Shown here piece after piece: positions 31,511 through 44,468 of a stretch of DNA of 64,000 bases. Under the pieces are notes generated by a model that was not told where the DNA came from, searched no databases, and saw only the letters and a list, made by a program, of their open reading frames with translations. Position 1 is the stretch's first letter; each line of letters opens with the position of its first letter. A program made the position numbers and the translations under genes. The stretch is from Zea mays (Eukaryota > Streptophyta > Magnoliopsida > Poales > Poaceae): assembly GCF_902167145.1 (NCBI RefSeq), contig NC_050105.1:142647988-142711987 (forward strand), in the 5' to 3' direction.

Positions 31511-32566
31511 CTAATCGTAGCAATACAAACAAACATGGTATAGGCAAAATAAACATCACACCAAACATAAGAACAAACTACGTAATAATACTGTACGCGT
31601 TGCTACGAGATCGTGGGATCGAGAACTAATAAGATCGGAGTTACGGTTAAGGAGTTATGACTTTATAGAAGATCCGCGTGATTAAAATATTAAACTATAT
31701 TATAAATTAGTTAATATAACTCATATGAGAGGTTATTCCATAAATAATTATCTCAACTTTAATTTAAGCCATTATTTGATTAAAGATTATCTAGTTAAAT
31801 TATAACCATAAGATCAGAAGTTAATCCAATTAATGTAGGTTAAATAATTATCTAATTATAAAAGTATGAGACCTGGTATAACACAAGTTGTTACTGCGTA
31901 GTAAATATTCATGCGAGACTAACGCAACTTGAACAGATCAAATCGGATTTAAAATGGAGGAGTTATGAATTTCCTAAGGTTTTATGTATTTGATATAAGA
32001 TTAGTTAGGAAATAAATTTTAATGTGACTTTTATATGAAAACAGTGGTACTATATGATAAACAATAATATTATAAAATTATAGGAACCAAAATGGGTCAA
32101 TTTGAACCTAATATGAATTTTCTAGGAATTTAATATGTTTCTGCAATTAATTTAAACTGAAAAACCATTTTCTAAATGAATTTCCTGGTTTTAATAGGTG
32201 TCTGGACTGTGCGCTAAATAAACAGAAGCGCAGGGGCGAAAACATAAGTAATCCACAGACTCAGCCAAACCCTACAGTGGACGGCAGGTTAATTCAGATA
32301 TTTCACGGGGTCTTTTACACAAAATGCCTAGGTCGAAGGGGTATGGGCCAATCGTGTCCGTTCGATCAATGGTGGGCGGTATGGATTAGATCCATAGACG
32401 TCAGAACCTGTAATTCTACGCGAACCCTTGGATTACCGATCAAGGGCCAGAATCTGCCCACGACAACCTCCAATCCGACCCGTTCGCCAAAGATCCAGCG
32501 GTGGACAACCCACATCTAATCCCCGCCGTGTATAACCCATCCAACGCGCCAAAGATCATCTTCCTC

Positions 32567-33250
32567 CTATCGCTCAGGTCTAGGACGACCGCGCGTCACA
32601 CAGGCATCCGTATGGCCTCCGATGAACCGCACGGTCACGCAAGCGAGGACCGCCGGGTAAACACCGAGGGGGAGCCCGGCCACGGTTCCGCCACCACTGG
32701 AGTTAGGCGATGAGCTTGCCCAGGACGCACGACCGAGATCCACGAAGAGTTCGCGCAGAAAATACATTACATCCATGTGCAGGGTGTTCTGACCTTGCGA
32801 CGAAGCTCGACGAAGATTCTGTGGGCGCGGTTTGGTGAAGCGATGCTCCGGCGTGTTCGTCGAGTCGGACGGTACCCAGCCCGCGGCATGAGGTGGATCG
32901 TGGGCAGGATTCAATCGCTCCGATGAGCAATCCCCGTTCCACGTGATGGCGCCTCTCCGCCATGGTTCCTGGACCCCAGCGAGCACACACTTGACCCCCG
33001 GTCGCCAAACCTCCACAGCGAGCACCCAGATACTATCCTCAGGACGCGACGGGGCTTCTAAGCTCGATTCAATGGCAGCCTCGCGAGCACCTCCCAACCT
33101 TTTCTCCCTTGCGGCATCTTCTCTCTCTCCCTCCTCGGTTCGCTCAGTTTCACCATGGCTACGACCCTGTTTGGAGGTCGAGGACCACCGCACGGTAGCA
33201 GCGAAGCAACGGAACCTAGTTTTATAGTCTGGACTCCGAATCCTACCCAA
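32567..33250 (-). other. Open frame of 227 codons in the E3 3' LTR
   Basis: A frame in the sense direction of E3, repeated at 37518-38201 in the other LTR with few changes. The product is Arg/Ser/Gly-rich and matches nothing I recognise. It lies in the GC-rich leader-like part of the LTR, where open frames arise by composition. Because the LTRs are young, its conservation is no evidence for selection. Confidence 0.25.
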
Positions 33251-33889
33251 CGCGAGAAGATCTCAACCCCCCCGCCGATTCCGCCAGGTGAGCGCTGCAA
33301 CAGATTTGGGGAGCAAGAAGCTGCCTGACGGCGCGGGCCCATTCGTCAGTCACAAGGCGGTTTCACAGAGACTGACGGGTTGGTCCCACCCGCCGGCGCA
33401 CTCCACAGATCGGGCCAGGCTGTGGTAACCGGTGGGATGGCTTGGTGGGCTGAAATCGGGATAGGCCCAGTCGGAGTTCTCTTCTTTTTTTTCTTTTCCA
33501 TTTTCTTTTCAATTGTTCAAACTAAATTCAAATTCTTGTTTTGATCTCTAGGTTTCAATTATCAAAAAGTCTACATGAAGTATACTTCCATTGTATGAAA
33601 TAATATTATTTATTATTGTTATCTTATAATTTGTATTATTTTCTTTTCCTCTTTTATTTCCAAATTCTAAATTTTCAAACTTAGACTTGTCTCACAAATT
33701 TAAATATAAATGAAAACATACAAGAATACAACATGGAATGCACATTTATGTATTTATTTATTTGTTATTTGACTGTTTTATTTCTCTTAAGTGAGTATGC
33801 ACAAAGAAAAGGGAAAGCACTTAATTCCCAAAACGCTTTTATGTAAATCCATGTATTTTTTTGCCTTATATAAATTTTAGGGCTTTACA

Positions 33890-35178
33890 AATCCTACCCC
33901 CTTAACAAAAATCTCGTCCTCAAGATTTGTAAGAAAAAGGGATACAGAAGGATTGGCTTGTGATTCGTTTTTTAGTCTATAATAGGTTTAAGATCCAGAG
34001 TTTCATATATTTTTTTATAGCCAATAGTGGGTGATTAGGAAGGCCTGGGTATATATGGGTATAGCCACTTTATTATGCAGGATGAATGATATTTTTAAAG
34101 CATATACATTTTTGGGTAAGAAGGAGTGGGGTAAGAAAAGACTCCATCCAAGATTGTGGATCTTGACTCATCTTGGTGACCTCACTTGATCCTTGAAGAC
34201 TTGAGTTGGTGCTCATCCTTTCTTGATGAAGTTGATCATCTTCTTCGGTCTTGTCTCATTGATTAGGAGTTTAGTGTATATTATTGGGCTGGGGAATATG
34301 GTTAAGATAGGTATGGATGAGATAGACTACATGATGTAGGTCAAAAGTTTGTTTGATGTTAGGTGGGGATAGGTAGATCATGCAATCCATCAAGACTCTA
34401 TTGGTTGGGTTGGTCTCTCATTCTTTATTTAGTGTAGGGTGAACTAAGTTAAAACATGTGGAGAGGGTCTAATCTATTTCACAAGTATTAACTGGTCCAT
34501 TAAGTAACTCACTTTAGATTAGATCATATTAGGTTAGATGGGATCTAGATTAGATTGGTATGACTAGCTTGACTAGATAAGATCTAATTAATTTGCATTA
34601 GACCATGGTTGTTAAACTAGGGTGGATAAGTATGCTTATTAGGATAAGATGGATCCATAAAGATAAGATGGAATCTTTTGAGGTTAGTAAGATCTATTAG
34701 GATATGATAGAATCTTTTCGGGATAAGATGGATCTATTAAGATGAGATAGATCTTTAATGAAGGATAATCTAGATTTATTTAGTTATCTTATGAATTATA
34801 TTTATGCCTATATGTATATGCAGATGTAATTGTGGACATTACTCCACAACTCATCACACTCAATCAAAGATCCAAATCAGACAAGTATCATAAGAACAAA
34901 CACTCAAGTATACAAATATTTACAAAAATAGTTTTGATTTTTTTTCCTAAGAGTAGGTCTCCTATTTCTAAAGGTCACTTTAGATATGGGATTTCAAAGT
35001 GTGAAATCCACATTTGTCTTTAGACTGAAAAGGTAAGAATAATCAGAGTAAGCGGAAATAGATGAGAAAAGATTAAGAAAAGTTTAGAAAGGATCAGAGT
35101 AGCAAAGGTAAGTAGATAATGGTTGTCTAGTTCTATCTAGGTTTCGTCCTACAGTCAACATTCCTCTCATACCACTTC
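33890..35178 (-). other. E3 internal region, noncoding
   Basis: 1289 bp of AT-rich sequence with repeated GATAAGATGGATC-like motifs (34500-34770) and no ORF of note. A hairpin AAATCTTG-AGGA-CGAGATTT (- strand, 33909-33928) lies next to the polypurine tract, matching in position and sequence the E1/E2 stop-codon hairpin. The primer-binding site is at the other end (35163-35174). Confidence 0.85.
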
Positions 35179-36404
35179 TGTCACACCCGGGTTTCGGAGC
35201 ACCAAGACCCGGGCGCGAACATAATCACCAGGTGTGCTGGGACCAAGTCTCACACATATGATGAATCATGGCACATGATCGAATGTCACATCTTTACTAT
35301 ATAATAGAAGTTCTATACAAAATAAATAAGTAATTATATTATAAGGAGACAACGGTCCAGCAACCCAAAGTTGACTGGGAGACGACGGCCTAGACCTCTC
35401 ACGAACTCGTCACAACATCCTCCAAGCGCCTCATCCTGCGGTACCTGTTCTTGACCTCTGGGGGGTGTGAGACAGCAAGAGTGAGCTCACATACGTTCAT
35501 CTCTCAACAAGTGGTGGGGAATAATGTGCATGACCTCGCCAAAGGTGGGAGCTCACGTGAAGTGTAAAGCTTACCAAAGAGGATGGTTAGAGCTGAGCAT
35601 TGCTTTTAAAGTTGGTCAAAATTTTATTAGCAATTACTAAGTATAAGTAAATACCAACCCAATTAAATAGTAGAACAGAAGTAACAACATCACCTGCGAT
35701 GTAATGCATATGACAAATTGAATTTAGTTCCATAAATTAATCATCAGAGAGTCCTGAGCTGCTCATGACCTTGAGCTCGGCTAGTATACCAGTTTCACAC
35801 TCTGCAGAGGTTGTACCCTTTACCCACAAGTCATGTTACCCATCTGCCAAGGGATCGCGACTTCCCATACACCTCTACCGAGGAGGCGAGGCAGGGTAAC
35901 ACTATGAGGCCTTTACAAAGTTCCACTAGCTTCAGAAAACCCGCTATAGTTTATAGGAAGATCCAATGCAGGGTTCTTGCCTGACCGCCATCGCAGCAAA
36001 ATCAACCAAGGACCTCCCTACACTGACCACTCCCCTACTGCCATTGCCCCTTTCGGGTAAGGTAGTCCTCCACTAGCTTTCCTAATTAATCAGCCAAGGG
36101 CGTCCATAAACCCTTGTGGTGGCACGTGTTTCTCAAGTTAAGCTCTATGTTCCAATTAACATTAATGATCTTGACATGAACATAAATAGAATAACAAAAT
36201 AACTGGAACATAGATATGATAAATAATTATCCCAAATCCATGTAAAGCAATAGCAAACTACCCAAGTGATTCAGGTGTAAACAAGATAATGAGATAAACA
36301 ATCTAGGGAGACCTATTGGGTCCCATCAAAATTAAACCTATGCATTGAATAGTGATAATAACGAATATTATTGGGTAACAGAAGTGATCAAGGGCACAAC
36401 TTGC

Positions 36405-36461
36405 CTGGGACTTGAGATTCCAGGTACCAGGATGATTCTTCAGATCCTCGTGACCTCACTG
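36405..36461 (-). other. Candidate LTR exon ending in a GC splice donor (E3, second copy)
   Basis: Identical to the segment at 31454-31510 as far as I can see, with the same CTACGATTAG acceptor and CCCAG|GCAAGT donor. As the 5' LTR copy, this is the one that would be used in genomic transcripts. Confidence 0.5.
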
Positions 36462-37517
36462 CTAATCGTAGCAATACAAACAAACATGGTATAGGCAAAA
36501 TAAACATCACACCAAACATAAAAACAAACTACGTAATAATACTGTACGCGTTGCTACGAGATCGTGGGATCGAGAACTAATAAGATCGGAGTTACGGTTA
36601 AGGAGTTATGACTTTATAGAAGATCCGCGTGATTAAAATATTAAACTATATTATAAATTAGTTAATATAACTCATATGAGAGGTTATTCCATAAATAATT
36701 ATCTCAACTTTAATTTAAGTCATTATTTAATTAAAGATTATCTAGTTAAATTATAACCATAAGATCAGAAGTTAATCCAATTAATGTAGGTTAAATAATT
36801 ATCTAATTATAAAAGTATGAGACCTCGTATAACACAAGTTGTTACTGCGTAGTAAATATTCATGCGAGACTAACGCAACTTGAACAGATCAAATCGGATT
36901 TAAAATGGAGGAGTTATGAATTTCCTAAGGTTTTATGTATTTGATATAAGATTAGTTAGGAAATAAATTTTAATGTGACTTTCATATGAAAACAGTGGTA
37001 CTATCTGATAAACAATAATATTATAAAATTATAGGAACCAAAATGGGTCAATTTTGACCTAATATGAATTTTCTAGGAATTTAATATGTTTCTGCAATTA
37101 ATTTAAACTGAAAAACCATTTTCTAAATGAATTTCCTGGTTTTAATAGGTGTCTGGACTGTGCGCTAAATAAACAGAAGTGCAGGGGCGAAAACATAAGT
37201 AATCCACACACTCAGCCAAACCCTACAGTGGACGGCGGGTTAATTCAGATATTTCACGGGGTCTTTTACGCAAAATGCCCAGGTCGAAGGGGTATGGGCC
37301 AATCGTGGCCGTTCGATCAATGGTGGGCGGTATGGATTAGATCCATAGACGTCAGAACCTGTAATTCTACGCGAACCCTTGGATTACCGATCAAGGGCCA
37401 GAATCTGCCCACGACAACCTCCAATCCGACCCGTTCGCCAAAGATCCAGCGGTGGACAACCCACATCTAATCCCCGCTGTGTATAACCCATCCAACGCGC
37501 CAAAGATCATCTTCCTC

Positions 37518-38201
37518 CTATCGCTCAGGTCTAGGACGACCGCGCGTCACACAGGCATCCGTATGGCCTCTGATGAACCGCGCGGTCGCGCAAGCGAGGA
37601 CCGCCGGGTAAACACCGAGGGGGAGCCCGACCACGGTTCCGCCACCACTGGAGTTAGGCGATGAGCTTGCCCAGGATGCACAACCGAGATCCACGAAGAG
37701 TTCGCGCAGAAAATACATTACATCCATGTGCAGGGTGTTCTGACCTTGCGACGAAGCTCGACGAAGATTCTGTGGGCGCGGTTCGGTGAAGCGATGCTCC
37801 GGCGTGTTCGTCGAGTCGGACGGTACCCAGCCCGCGGCATGAGGTGGATCGCGGGCTGGATTCAATCGCTCCGATGAGCAATCCCCGTTCCACGTGATGG
37901 CGCCTCTCCGCCATGGTTCCTGGACCCCAGCGAGCACACACTTGACCCCCGGTCGCCAAACCTCCACAGCGAGCACCCAGATACTATCCTCAGGACGCGA
38001 CGGGGCTTCTAAGCTTGATTCAATGGCAGCCTCGCGAGCACCTCCCAACCTTTTCTCCCTTGCGGCATCTTCTCTCTCTCCCTCCTCGGTTCGCTCGGTT
38101 TCACCATGGCTACGACCCTGTTTGGAGGTCGAGGACCACCGCACGGTAGCAGCGAAGCAACGAAACCTAGTTTTATAGTCTGGACTCCGAATCCTACCCA
38201 A
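37518..38201 (-). other. Open frame of 227 codons in the E3 5' LTR
   Basis: Second copy of the frame at 32567-33250, with a handful of residue changes. Same reservations: unrecognised, GC-rich context, probably not a gene. Confidence 0.25.
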
Positions 38202-38839
38202 CGCGAGAAGATCTCAACCCCCCGCCGATTCCGCCAGGTGAGCGCTGCAACAGATTTGGGGAGCAAGAAGCTGCCTGACGGCGCGGGCCCATTCGTCAGT
38301 CACAAGGAGGTTTCACAGAGACTGACGGGTTGGTCCCACCCGCCGGCGCACTCCACAGATCGGGCCAGGCTGTGGTAACCGGTGGGATGGCTTGGTGGGC
38401 TGAAATCGGGATAGGCCCAGTCGGAGTTCTCTTCTTTTTTTTCTTTTCCATTTTCTTTTCAATTGATCAAACTAAATTCAAATTCTTGTTTTGATCTCTA
38501 GGTTTCAATTATCAAAAAGTCTACATGAAGTATACTTCCATTGTATGAAATATTATTATTTATTGTTGTTATCTTATAATTTGTATTATTTTCTTTTCCT
38601 CTTTTATTTCCAAATTCTAAATTTTCAAACTTAGACTTGTCTCACAAATTTAAATATAAATGAAAACATACAAGAATACAACATGGAATGCACATTTATG
38701 TATTTATTTATTTGTTATTTGACTGTTTTATTTCTCTTAAGTGAGTATGCACAAAGAAAAGGGAAAACACTTAATTCCCAAAACGCTTTTATGTAAATCC
38801 ATGTATTTTTTTGCCTTATATAAATTTTAGGGCTTTACA

Positions 38840-40307
38840 GGACATCAACCAAGACACATTGCGCGAAGCCCGAAGCCAAAATGGAAGGCTACAAGTCCAA
38901 CATCTCAGGAGGAAGAGTTGGACCAAGAGATCAGGGATCTTGAAGTTATTCATCAACAGGTCCAGAGGAAAAAATAGAAGATGCTTCGTCTCGCCGATCT
39001 TTAGAAGAAGATCGATGAGGCTGGTGAAGAAATGCGTCATCTCACTCAAGATGACCAGGACCAAAGGCCTCAACACAGGGAGATTCGTAAAGAGGACTCA
39101 TTCAATGAAGATGAATGGTACGATGACTTTCATCATGATAACTTTGCTTTTGATGATGCTTCTCCCCTGGCAGCAGAATTGTAGGCTATTCCATGGCCAC
39201 AATCCTACAAGCCACCTCAGTTGCCCAAGTACGATGGGCACTCAGACCCAAAGCAATTCCTGATGAGCTATGAGGCAACAATATCCTCATATGGAGGCAA
39301 CGCCACTGTCATGGCAAAGTCCTTCGTCATGGCAGTCCGAAGTGTGGCCCAGACATGGTACTCTTCTCTCCGGTCAGGGACAATCACGTCATGACAGAAG
39401 CTTAAGGACATGTTGGTCACCAGTTTTCAAGGGTTTCAGACGAAGCCAGTCACAGCTCAGGCCTTGTTCCAGTGCACACAGGATCATGAGGAGTACCTTC
39501 AGGCGTATGTCAGAAGGTTCTTGCGTCTGAGAGCACAAGCGCCAACAGTGCCCAATGAAATCGTCATTGAGGCCATGATCAAGGGTCTTCGGCCAGGACC
39601 TACGGCTCATACTTCGCCAGGAAACCCCCTCAGACCCTGGAGAAGCTGCTTCAGAAGATGGATGAGTACATCCGAGCTGATAATGATTTTCGCCAAAGAT
39701 GGGAAGAAGCTTATAGGTTTTCTGAGATGACTAGGGGCTTCGGAGGAAGAATACACCCTAGGCATGTCAGATCAATCCAAAGCTCCAGTCAGAGTGATGA
39801 CAAAGGGAGCCAGTTTCAGAGGCCACAACACAACTCACAGTCGTCAGGGCAACAACAAAGCTCCTTCAGGCCACCAGCTCCAAGGGGCAGAGGTGGCAGG
39901 GGCTTCAGAGGAAGATATGGGGATCAGCCTAGGATAATCTATTGCTTATTCTGTGGTGAAGACAAGGGCCACACTACAAGAACGTGCCAGATTACCAGAA
40001 GCAAAAAGAGATTGCCGAAGCAGAAGCCCGACAGAATCAGCCGAAGTAGGTTTTACATACTGCTTCGTGCTACTCTCCCTACGTACCAGAATATGTGGGC
40101 AATCAACCTGCAACTTCTGTTGCTTCGGCAAGCAATTTGCAAGCTTCTTGGCCTCAGCTTCCACTGCCACCATCATTGCCACCTACTCATGCCCAAAGCC
40201 AGCAGCCAGAAGGGCGCCAGCACCCTCAAAAGCAACGTGACTTCAGGGAGGAGTCCGAAGCTCGTACAGTCAACAACACTGTACCAGAATCGAAGCACAT
40301 ATACTGA
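38840..40307 (+). pseudogene. gag: G3 gag, decayed (5' end at 30175-30227)
   Basis: The first codons (MMPKKDSGLGA) lie at 30175-30227, before E3. After E3 the frame changes several times and contains stops. Recognisable parts are a coiled-coil, acidic stretch (about 38920-39180), LPKYDGHSDPKQFLMSYEATISSYGG (about 39210) and VRSVAQTWYSSL. The GFQTKPVTAQALFQCTQDHEEYLQAYVRRFLRLRAQAP block (about 39430-39545) is typical of Tat gypsy gag, followed by an Arg/Gly-rich stretch (about 39880-39920) and a zinc-knuckle-like CLFCGEDKGHTTRTC near 39947. The end near 40307 reads into a Gln/Pro-rich tail. No protease or RT follows. Confidence 0.8.
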
Positions 40308-40439
40308 GGAATATCCTACTTCTGAAGTACTTTTATCTTTTATGCCATTTTTTACCTTTTGTATGAGAAACAAGTAATGAAAACTCAGTCTCAGTTTCTT
40401 GTAATAATTCTGCCTACACCAGAATGAAATATATCTTCT

Positions 40440-40870
40440 TCATAGATTTACGAAGCTCGAAAGAAGACTTTTAAAGGAACGAAGCAGATTTCGAAGTTCA
40501 AAAGTCTTTCTTAAGGGAATGCAGAGCCAAAATTGACGAAGCTACAAAAAGTCATTCCTAAGGGAGCGCAGTGTAAGTTTTCTACTTAAAAGTCGTTCCT
40601 AAGGGAATGCAGAGCCAAAATTGATGAAGCTACAAAAGGTCGTTCCTAAGGGAGCGCAGTGTAAGTTTTCTGCTCAAAAGTCATTCCAAAGGGAATGCAG
40701 AGCCAAATACCGTCGAAATATGAGGCGAAGAAGTTCAAAAGTCGTTCCTAAGGGGATGCAGAACTTATACCACCAAAATAGAAGGTGAAGAAGCTCAAAA
40801 GTCGTTCCTAAGGGGATGTAGAGCTTAGACTCAAAAGACGTTCCTAAGGGGATGCAGAGTCTTCTGTGTA
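40440..40870 (+). repeat. Diverged tandem repeats downstream of G3 gag
   Basis: Five to seven units containing AAAAGTCGTTCCTAAGGGNATGCAGAGC, alternating with GCGCAGTGTAAGTTTTCTNCT, spaced about 55-110 bp. Both sub-repeats recur in order. I see no coding sense. Confidence 0.8.
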
Positions 40871-41312
40871 CCAGTGTGGGCGTATGTGTGGGTGTTAAAG
40901 CATCATCATATTGCATTATATCATCACATCATTCAGCATAGCATCACATCATACATCATATCGCATCAATAGAAAGACTGAATACGAAGCAAATCTTTGG
41001 AAATACTTCGATTGATTGAAAATGTGCTAAGGCACGAAGCAAGCTTCAGGTGACAATTCTATCAGATCTACCCTAGAAGGGGTTCCTTCTTTACAAGGCA
41101 TGAAAAGAAGGGAAGGTATTTTTTCGCCGAAGGCTCAAAAAACGGTATGTGTGTATGTTTCATGCATCACAAAGAAATAAATTACAACAGCTTACACATT
41201 CGGTTCAATGTTACATACATCAAATGTTACATAGTTTTGTTACAATAGAAGCCTAATCTTCCTTCAATTGTTCCATACATCAAGCATTTTTAAAACATTA
41301 TTACAACAAAAT
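40871..41312. other. Noncoding G3 sequence between the repeats and the antisense gene
   Basis: AT-rich, with short CATCATAT/CATCACATCAT repeats (40900-40970) and ACATACATCAA(A) repeats near 41215. It probably serves as 3' untranslated sequence of the antisense gene. No ORF. Confidence 0.5.
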
Positions 41313-44300
41313 CTATTCTTCTTTAAGGACTTTTTCAGCGACTTCGTTCAAAAGTTTATCGATGATTTCGTCGATAATGGAGTTCGCCATGCTTATAATA
41401 TCTAGTGCTTCCTTCATCTTTGGATCAACTAGGGGATTGTACGGATCCGGTGGCGGGGATAGTTCAGCTGTAGTAAGTAAACCATTAGTTCGAAGCTACA
41501 TAGTAAGTACTGAAACAAAAAAAAAACAAAAACAATACATATGCGCCTTTCGCGCTCAACAACCTCTTCAGCTCGCTTTGCTTCTTTCCGGGCGTCGTGG
41601 GTGTCTTTTTCATTCTTTTTTATAATTTCCTTGGCCAGCTCTCGGCCACCGTTCACCTAGACATCGGAATAAAACTTTCCGCGCATAAAAGTTGCTTCGA
41701 CTGAAGGATCCTTTGTGTCGTCTATGGAGAAGGCAGCTTCGGTCTGAGGTATAGCCTTAACGTGATCACATCCGGCCTTCTCCAAGATAGCTGCGATTCC
41801 CCGAGCACCGGAGAAAGCACAAATATCCCTGCGATCATTCAAGATTTCCTCGAAAGCTTCGGCTTTCCCACTTATCCATTCAATAACGCCCTCGGGGTCG
41901 CCCCAGATGAAATTTTCTTCAGAGGAGTAGGCGCCCACTTTGGAGAAGCTAGTTTTTAATTTCTTCACGCAATCCAAGGATTTCTCAGAACACCTTTCCT
42001 TGGATTCACGAAGTTCTTCAACATTTTTCTCTAGCTTATTTTTCCAATATTCATTGATCTCTTGCTTAGCCTGTGCGAGCACGCATTTCTCATTAGCTTC
42101 AGCCAATTGTCTCTGAAGGTCTTCAACCTTGGCTTTTTGAGCTTCAGCCTGACCATTGTACTTAGCTTCATCCTCTTTTATTTTGCTCACCAATGAAATC
42201 AAAATTTTGTCTTTTTCTAGACCTTCGTTTCTCAGTTCAATCACCTCTGAGTGAAGGTTGCTGAGAGCTATTGCACAGCCTTCGTCTTCAGCGCTTTTTT
42301 GTGCCCTCAAGGCATTACTAAGAATCAAGCCCTGCAAAGAAGAAAAAATTGAGTATGACAATAAGATACTTCATTTCCAACTTCAAAGTTAACTTCTATA
42401 TCTTTATACTATTGTACGCGAGGCTATCAGCAAGATCATTCTTCGACATAACCGAAAGGCCTTCCTCAAGCTTCGGAAATCCTATACTTTTAGCTATCTC
42501 CTGGCAAACGGACATTTCTTTGTTGTCCGGGAGACAGTATAGGAAATCGTCTTTGTTAGTGCCATTAAACACTAAGGCTCCTTTCGGATATTTCAGTTTC
42601 TGGGCATAATGTGTGGCTTCCAGGATTTCTTCTTCGGATAATTTTTCCCCGAAGCATGTCGAAAAATATAATCAATATCTTCAACTAGGGCTTCGGGGAC
42701 AAGAGATTTTGCTTTTTCTGCCATGTCTTGCCCTGCTGCCATGCTGATATCTGAAGTTTGTTGATCAGCTTTATCTTCAGGCGCGATAGCCTTCGTCTCA
42801 ATGGGCGTTGAAGGCCCAGCTTCGACTTCGGCTTGGACTTTGGCATCTTCAGCAATTTTCTTAGTAGGACCAGGGCTCAAGGCCTTTGTGGTCTCCAAGA
42901 CAACGTCTAGCATGCTGGCCATCCTTCTCCTCTTGGGAGTTGCGGTAGGAGCCTTTTGCACCTTTGGCAATTTTGCCTCTACTGGTGGGCTCAGAATTTC
43001 TAGCATTTTCACTATTTTTTCCACCTGTGGCTCTTCGGCCTTATCATCCCTAGCTACGGCTGATCCCACTGTAGGCACCTTTGGCACTACAATCGGCTCT
43101 TCAGCGCTCTGCACAATCGGAGCATCTTGTTTTGCTTCGGCAGTTGAAGAGGTTCCTTTGCCAAATTCAGGCACTACGACCGGTTCAATATATCGCGGCC
43201 GGTGGGTCAGAACCTTCATTTTCTTGCCCTTCGGCACAATAGTGGTGGCCAAAGCGACAATTTTTCTCTTCTTCCCCTGCCTTCGCAGCAGATAGTGATA
43301 ATCAGGGTATACGAAGCCGATTGCATCAAATACACTGTTCAATCTTTTCTTCCCCTGGCCCCCGAAGCGGACAAGGCATCATCTTAGGCCTTGGAATATG
43401 TACCAAGAAGCTCATCACTGATAGCTTCAATACATTTCAACCAGTCATCATTTGGCTCATCAAACTTCTCTCTAAATCTAAAGGTATACTTCAATCGAAC
43501 CAGGCCACCTTCACTGGATCCGGCAACAGTCTCCTTTGGCATATCCTAGCTCTCCACAAGTGGCCACACCCTGAAGGATATGTGCTCTTGAATTAAATCC
43601 CTCGTGCCAATGAAGGCGCAAACAGTACTAAAGGCCTTTTGGCATGCTTCAACATCGCTATCAATATCCACCTTCGGCCTTCGGAGGCCGAAGCGAGACC
43701 AGATGGGGCGCTGGATAATCTCCTTAATATCTTCCATTTTAATCAGATCATTTTTAAGATAAAACCACTCCTCCATCCAGGCCCCAGGCCATCTTTTCCG
43801 GTATGTTGGCACCGGGTAACTTGCATTAGAGCGGGCAATGAACCCGTAGCAGCCGAAGTTGTTGTAGTATTGTTCTTTGCCAATAGCCTTCGTCTCGTAT
43901 AAAAGCTCGTGCATACTGCAGAAGCACTTCGCGCGCGGCTCCAGCCCCTAGTTTTTTACAGCCCAGATAAACATCCCCATCCTAACTATAGCTTCGGGGG
44001 TAATCTGATGAAGAAAATCTGAAAAATATTTAATACCTCAACCACAAACTTGCTTAGTGGGAACCGGAGACCTGCTTTCAGAAAGCTTCGGTAAATAACA
44101 ACTTCGTTTTCCTCAGGAGCAGGGGCAGTGCTGTCTCCTCCAACCCTCACAATAGACATATCGCGGAAATATCTCCCCCTCATGGCGTCAATATGACTTT
44201 GTTTGATGCTCGATTTCCCGAAGATTGTATGGCTTGGCCGCCAGGGCCGATCCTCAGAATCCTCATCTCCACTCTCCACATCATAACTATCACTATCATC

Positions 44301-44468
44301 AGAATCTTTAGACAAGCCCTCCATTATCTCCTTAGTAATCTTTTCTGTGTTTGTCTTTGCCATAGATTCATAAAACCCAACAATGAAAGGATCTGCAACT
44401 TTCTTTTCTTCATACAGCTTCTTCTCCTCAGTTATTTTCTCCTCAGCCATCTTCTTCTCCTCAGACAT
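41313..44468 (-). pseudogene. Antisense gene of G3 (plant transposon-associated protein, Transposase_28-like), decayed
   Basis: A long coding-like tract on the strand opposite to gag. It reads MSEEKKMAEEK from 44468, a Lys/Glu-rich start, then KSSIKQSHIDAMRGRYF and FPLSKFVVEVL. Next come MHELLYETK, the NNFGCYGFIARSN and WMEEWFYLKNDL blocks (43560-43914) typical of the family called putative gypsy-type transposon. A Pro/Lys/Val-rich linker, HYAQKLKYPKG and DFLYCLPDNKEMSVC (about 42480-42600), and a long coiled coil (41900-42330) follow. The end is ELSPPPDPYNPLVDPKMKEA, stopping at 41313. Acceptors TTTTTTCTTCTTTGCAG (about 42335) and TTACTACAG (41468) imply introns; their donors look mutated. 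Stops and frameshifts occur near 44010, 43945, 43546, 43384, 42640 and 41657. Role unknown. Confidence 0.75.

Larger units (their letters stand above)
30228..33889 (-). repeat. E3 3' LTR (left on the map)
   Basis: 3662 bp. On the - strand it runs TGTAAAGCCC to GGGTGTGACA. Includes a GC-rich part (32400-33400), the candidate exon 31454-31510 and the conserved block at about 30803-30880. Adjacent polypurine tract marks it as the 3' copy. Confidence 0.92.
30228..38839 (-). mobile_element. E3: large non-autonomous LTR element (LARD-like) related to Tekay families
   Basis: Bounded by TGTCACACCC and GGGCTTTACA with duplication GGACA (30223-30227, 38840-38844) in the G3 gag. Two LTRs of about 3.66 kb flank only 1289 bp of internal sequence (33890-35178), which has no recognisable gene. 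The primer-binding site (35163-35174, TGGTATGAGAGG on -) and polypurine tract (33893-33904, AAGGGGGTAGG on -) give the - orientation. LTR ends and internal landmarks resemble E1 and E2. LTR copies differ by only scattered bases, so the insertion is recent. Confidence 0.93.
35179..38839 (-). repeat. E3 5' LTR (right on the map)
   Basis: 3661 bp, nearly identical to 30228-33889. The primer-binding site beside it marks it as the 5' copy. Holds the second candidate exon (36405-36461) and the open frame 37518-38201. Confidence 0.92.
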
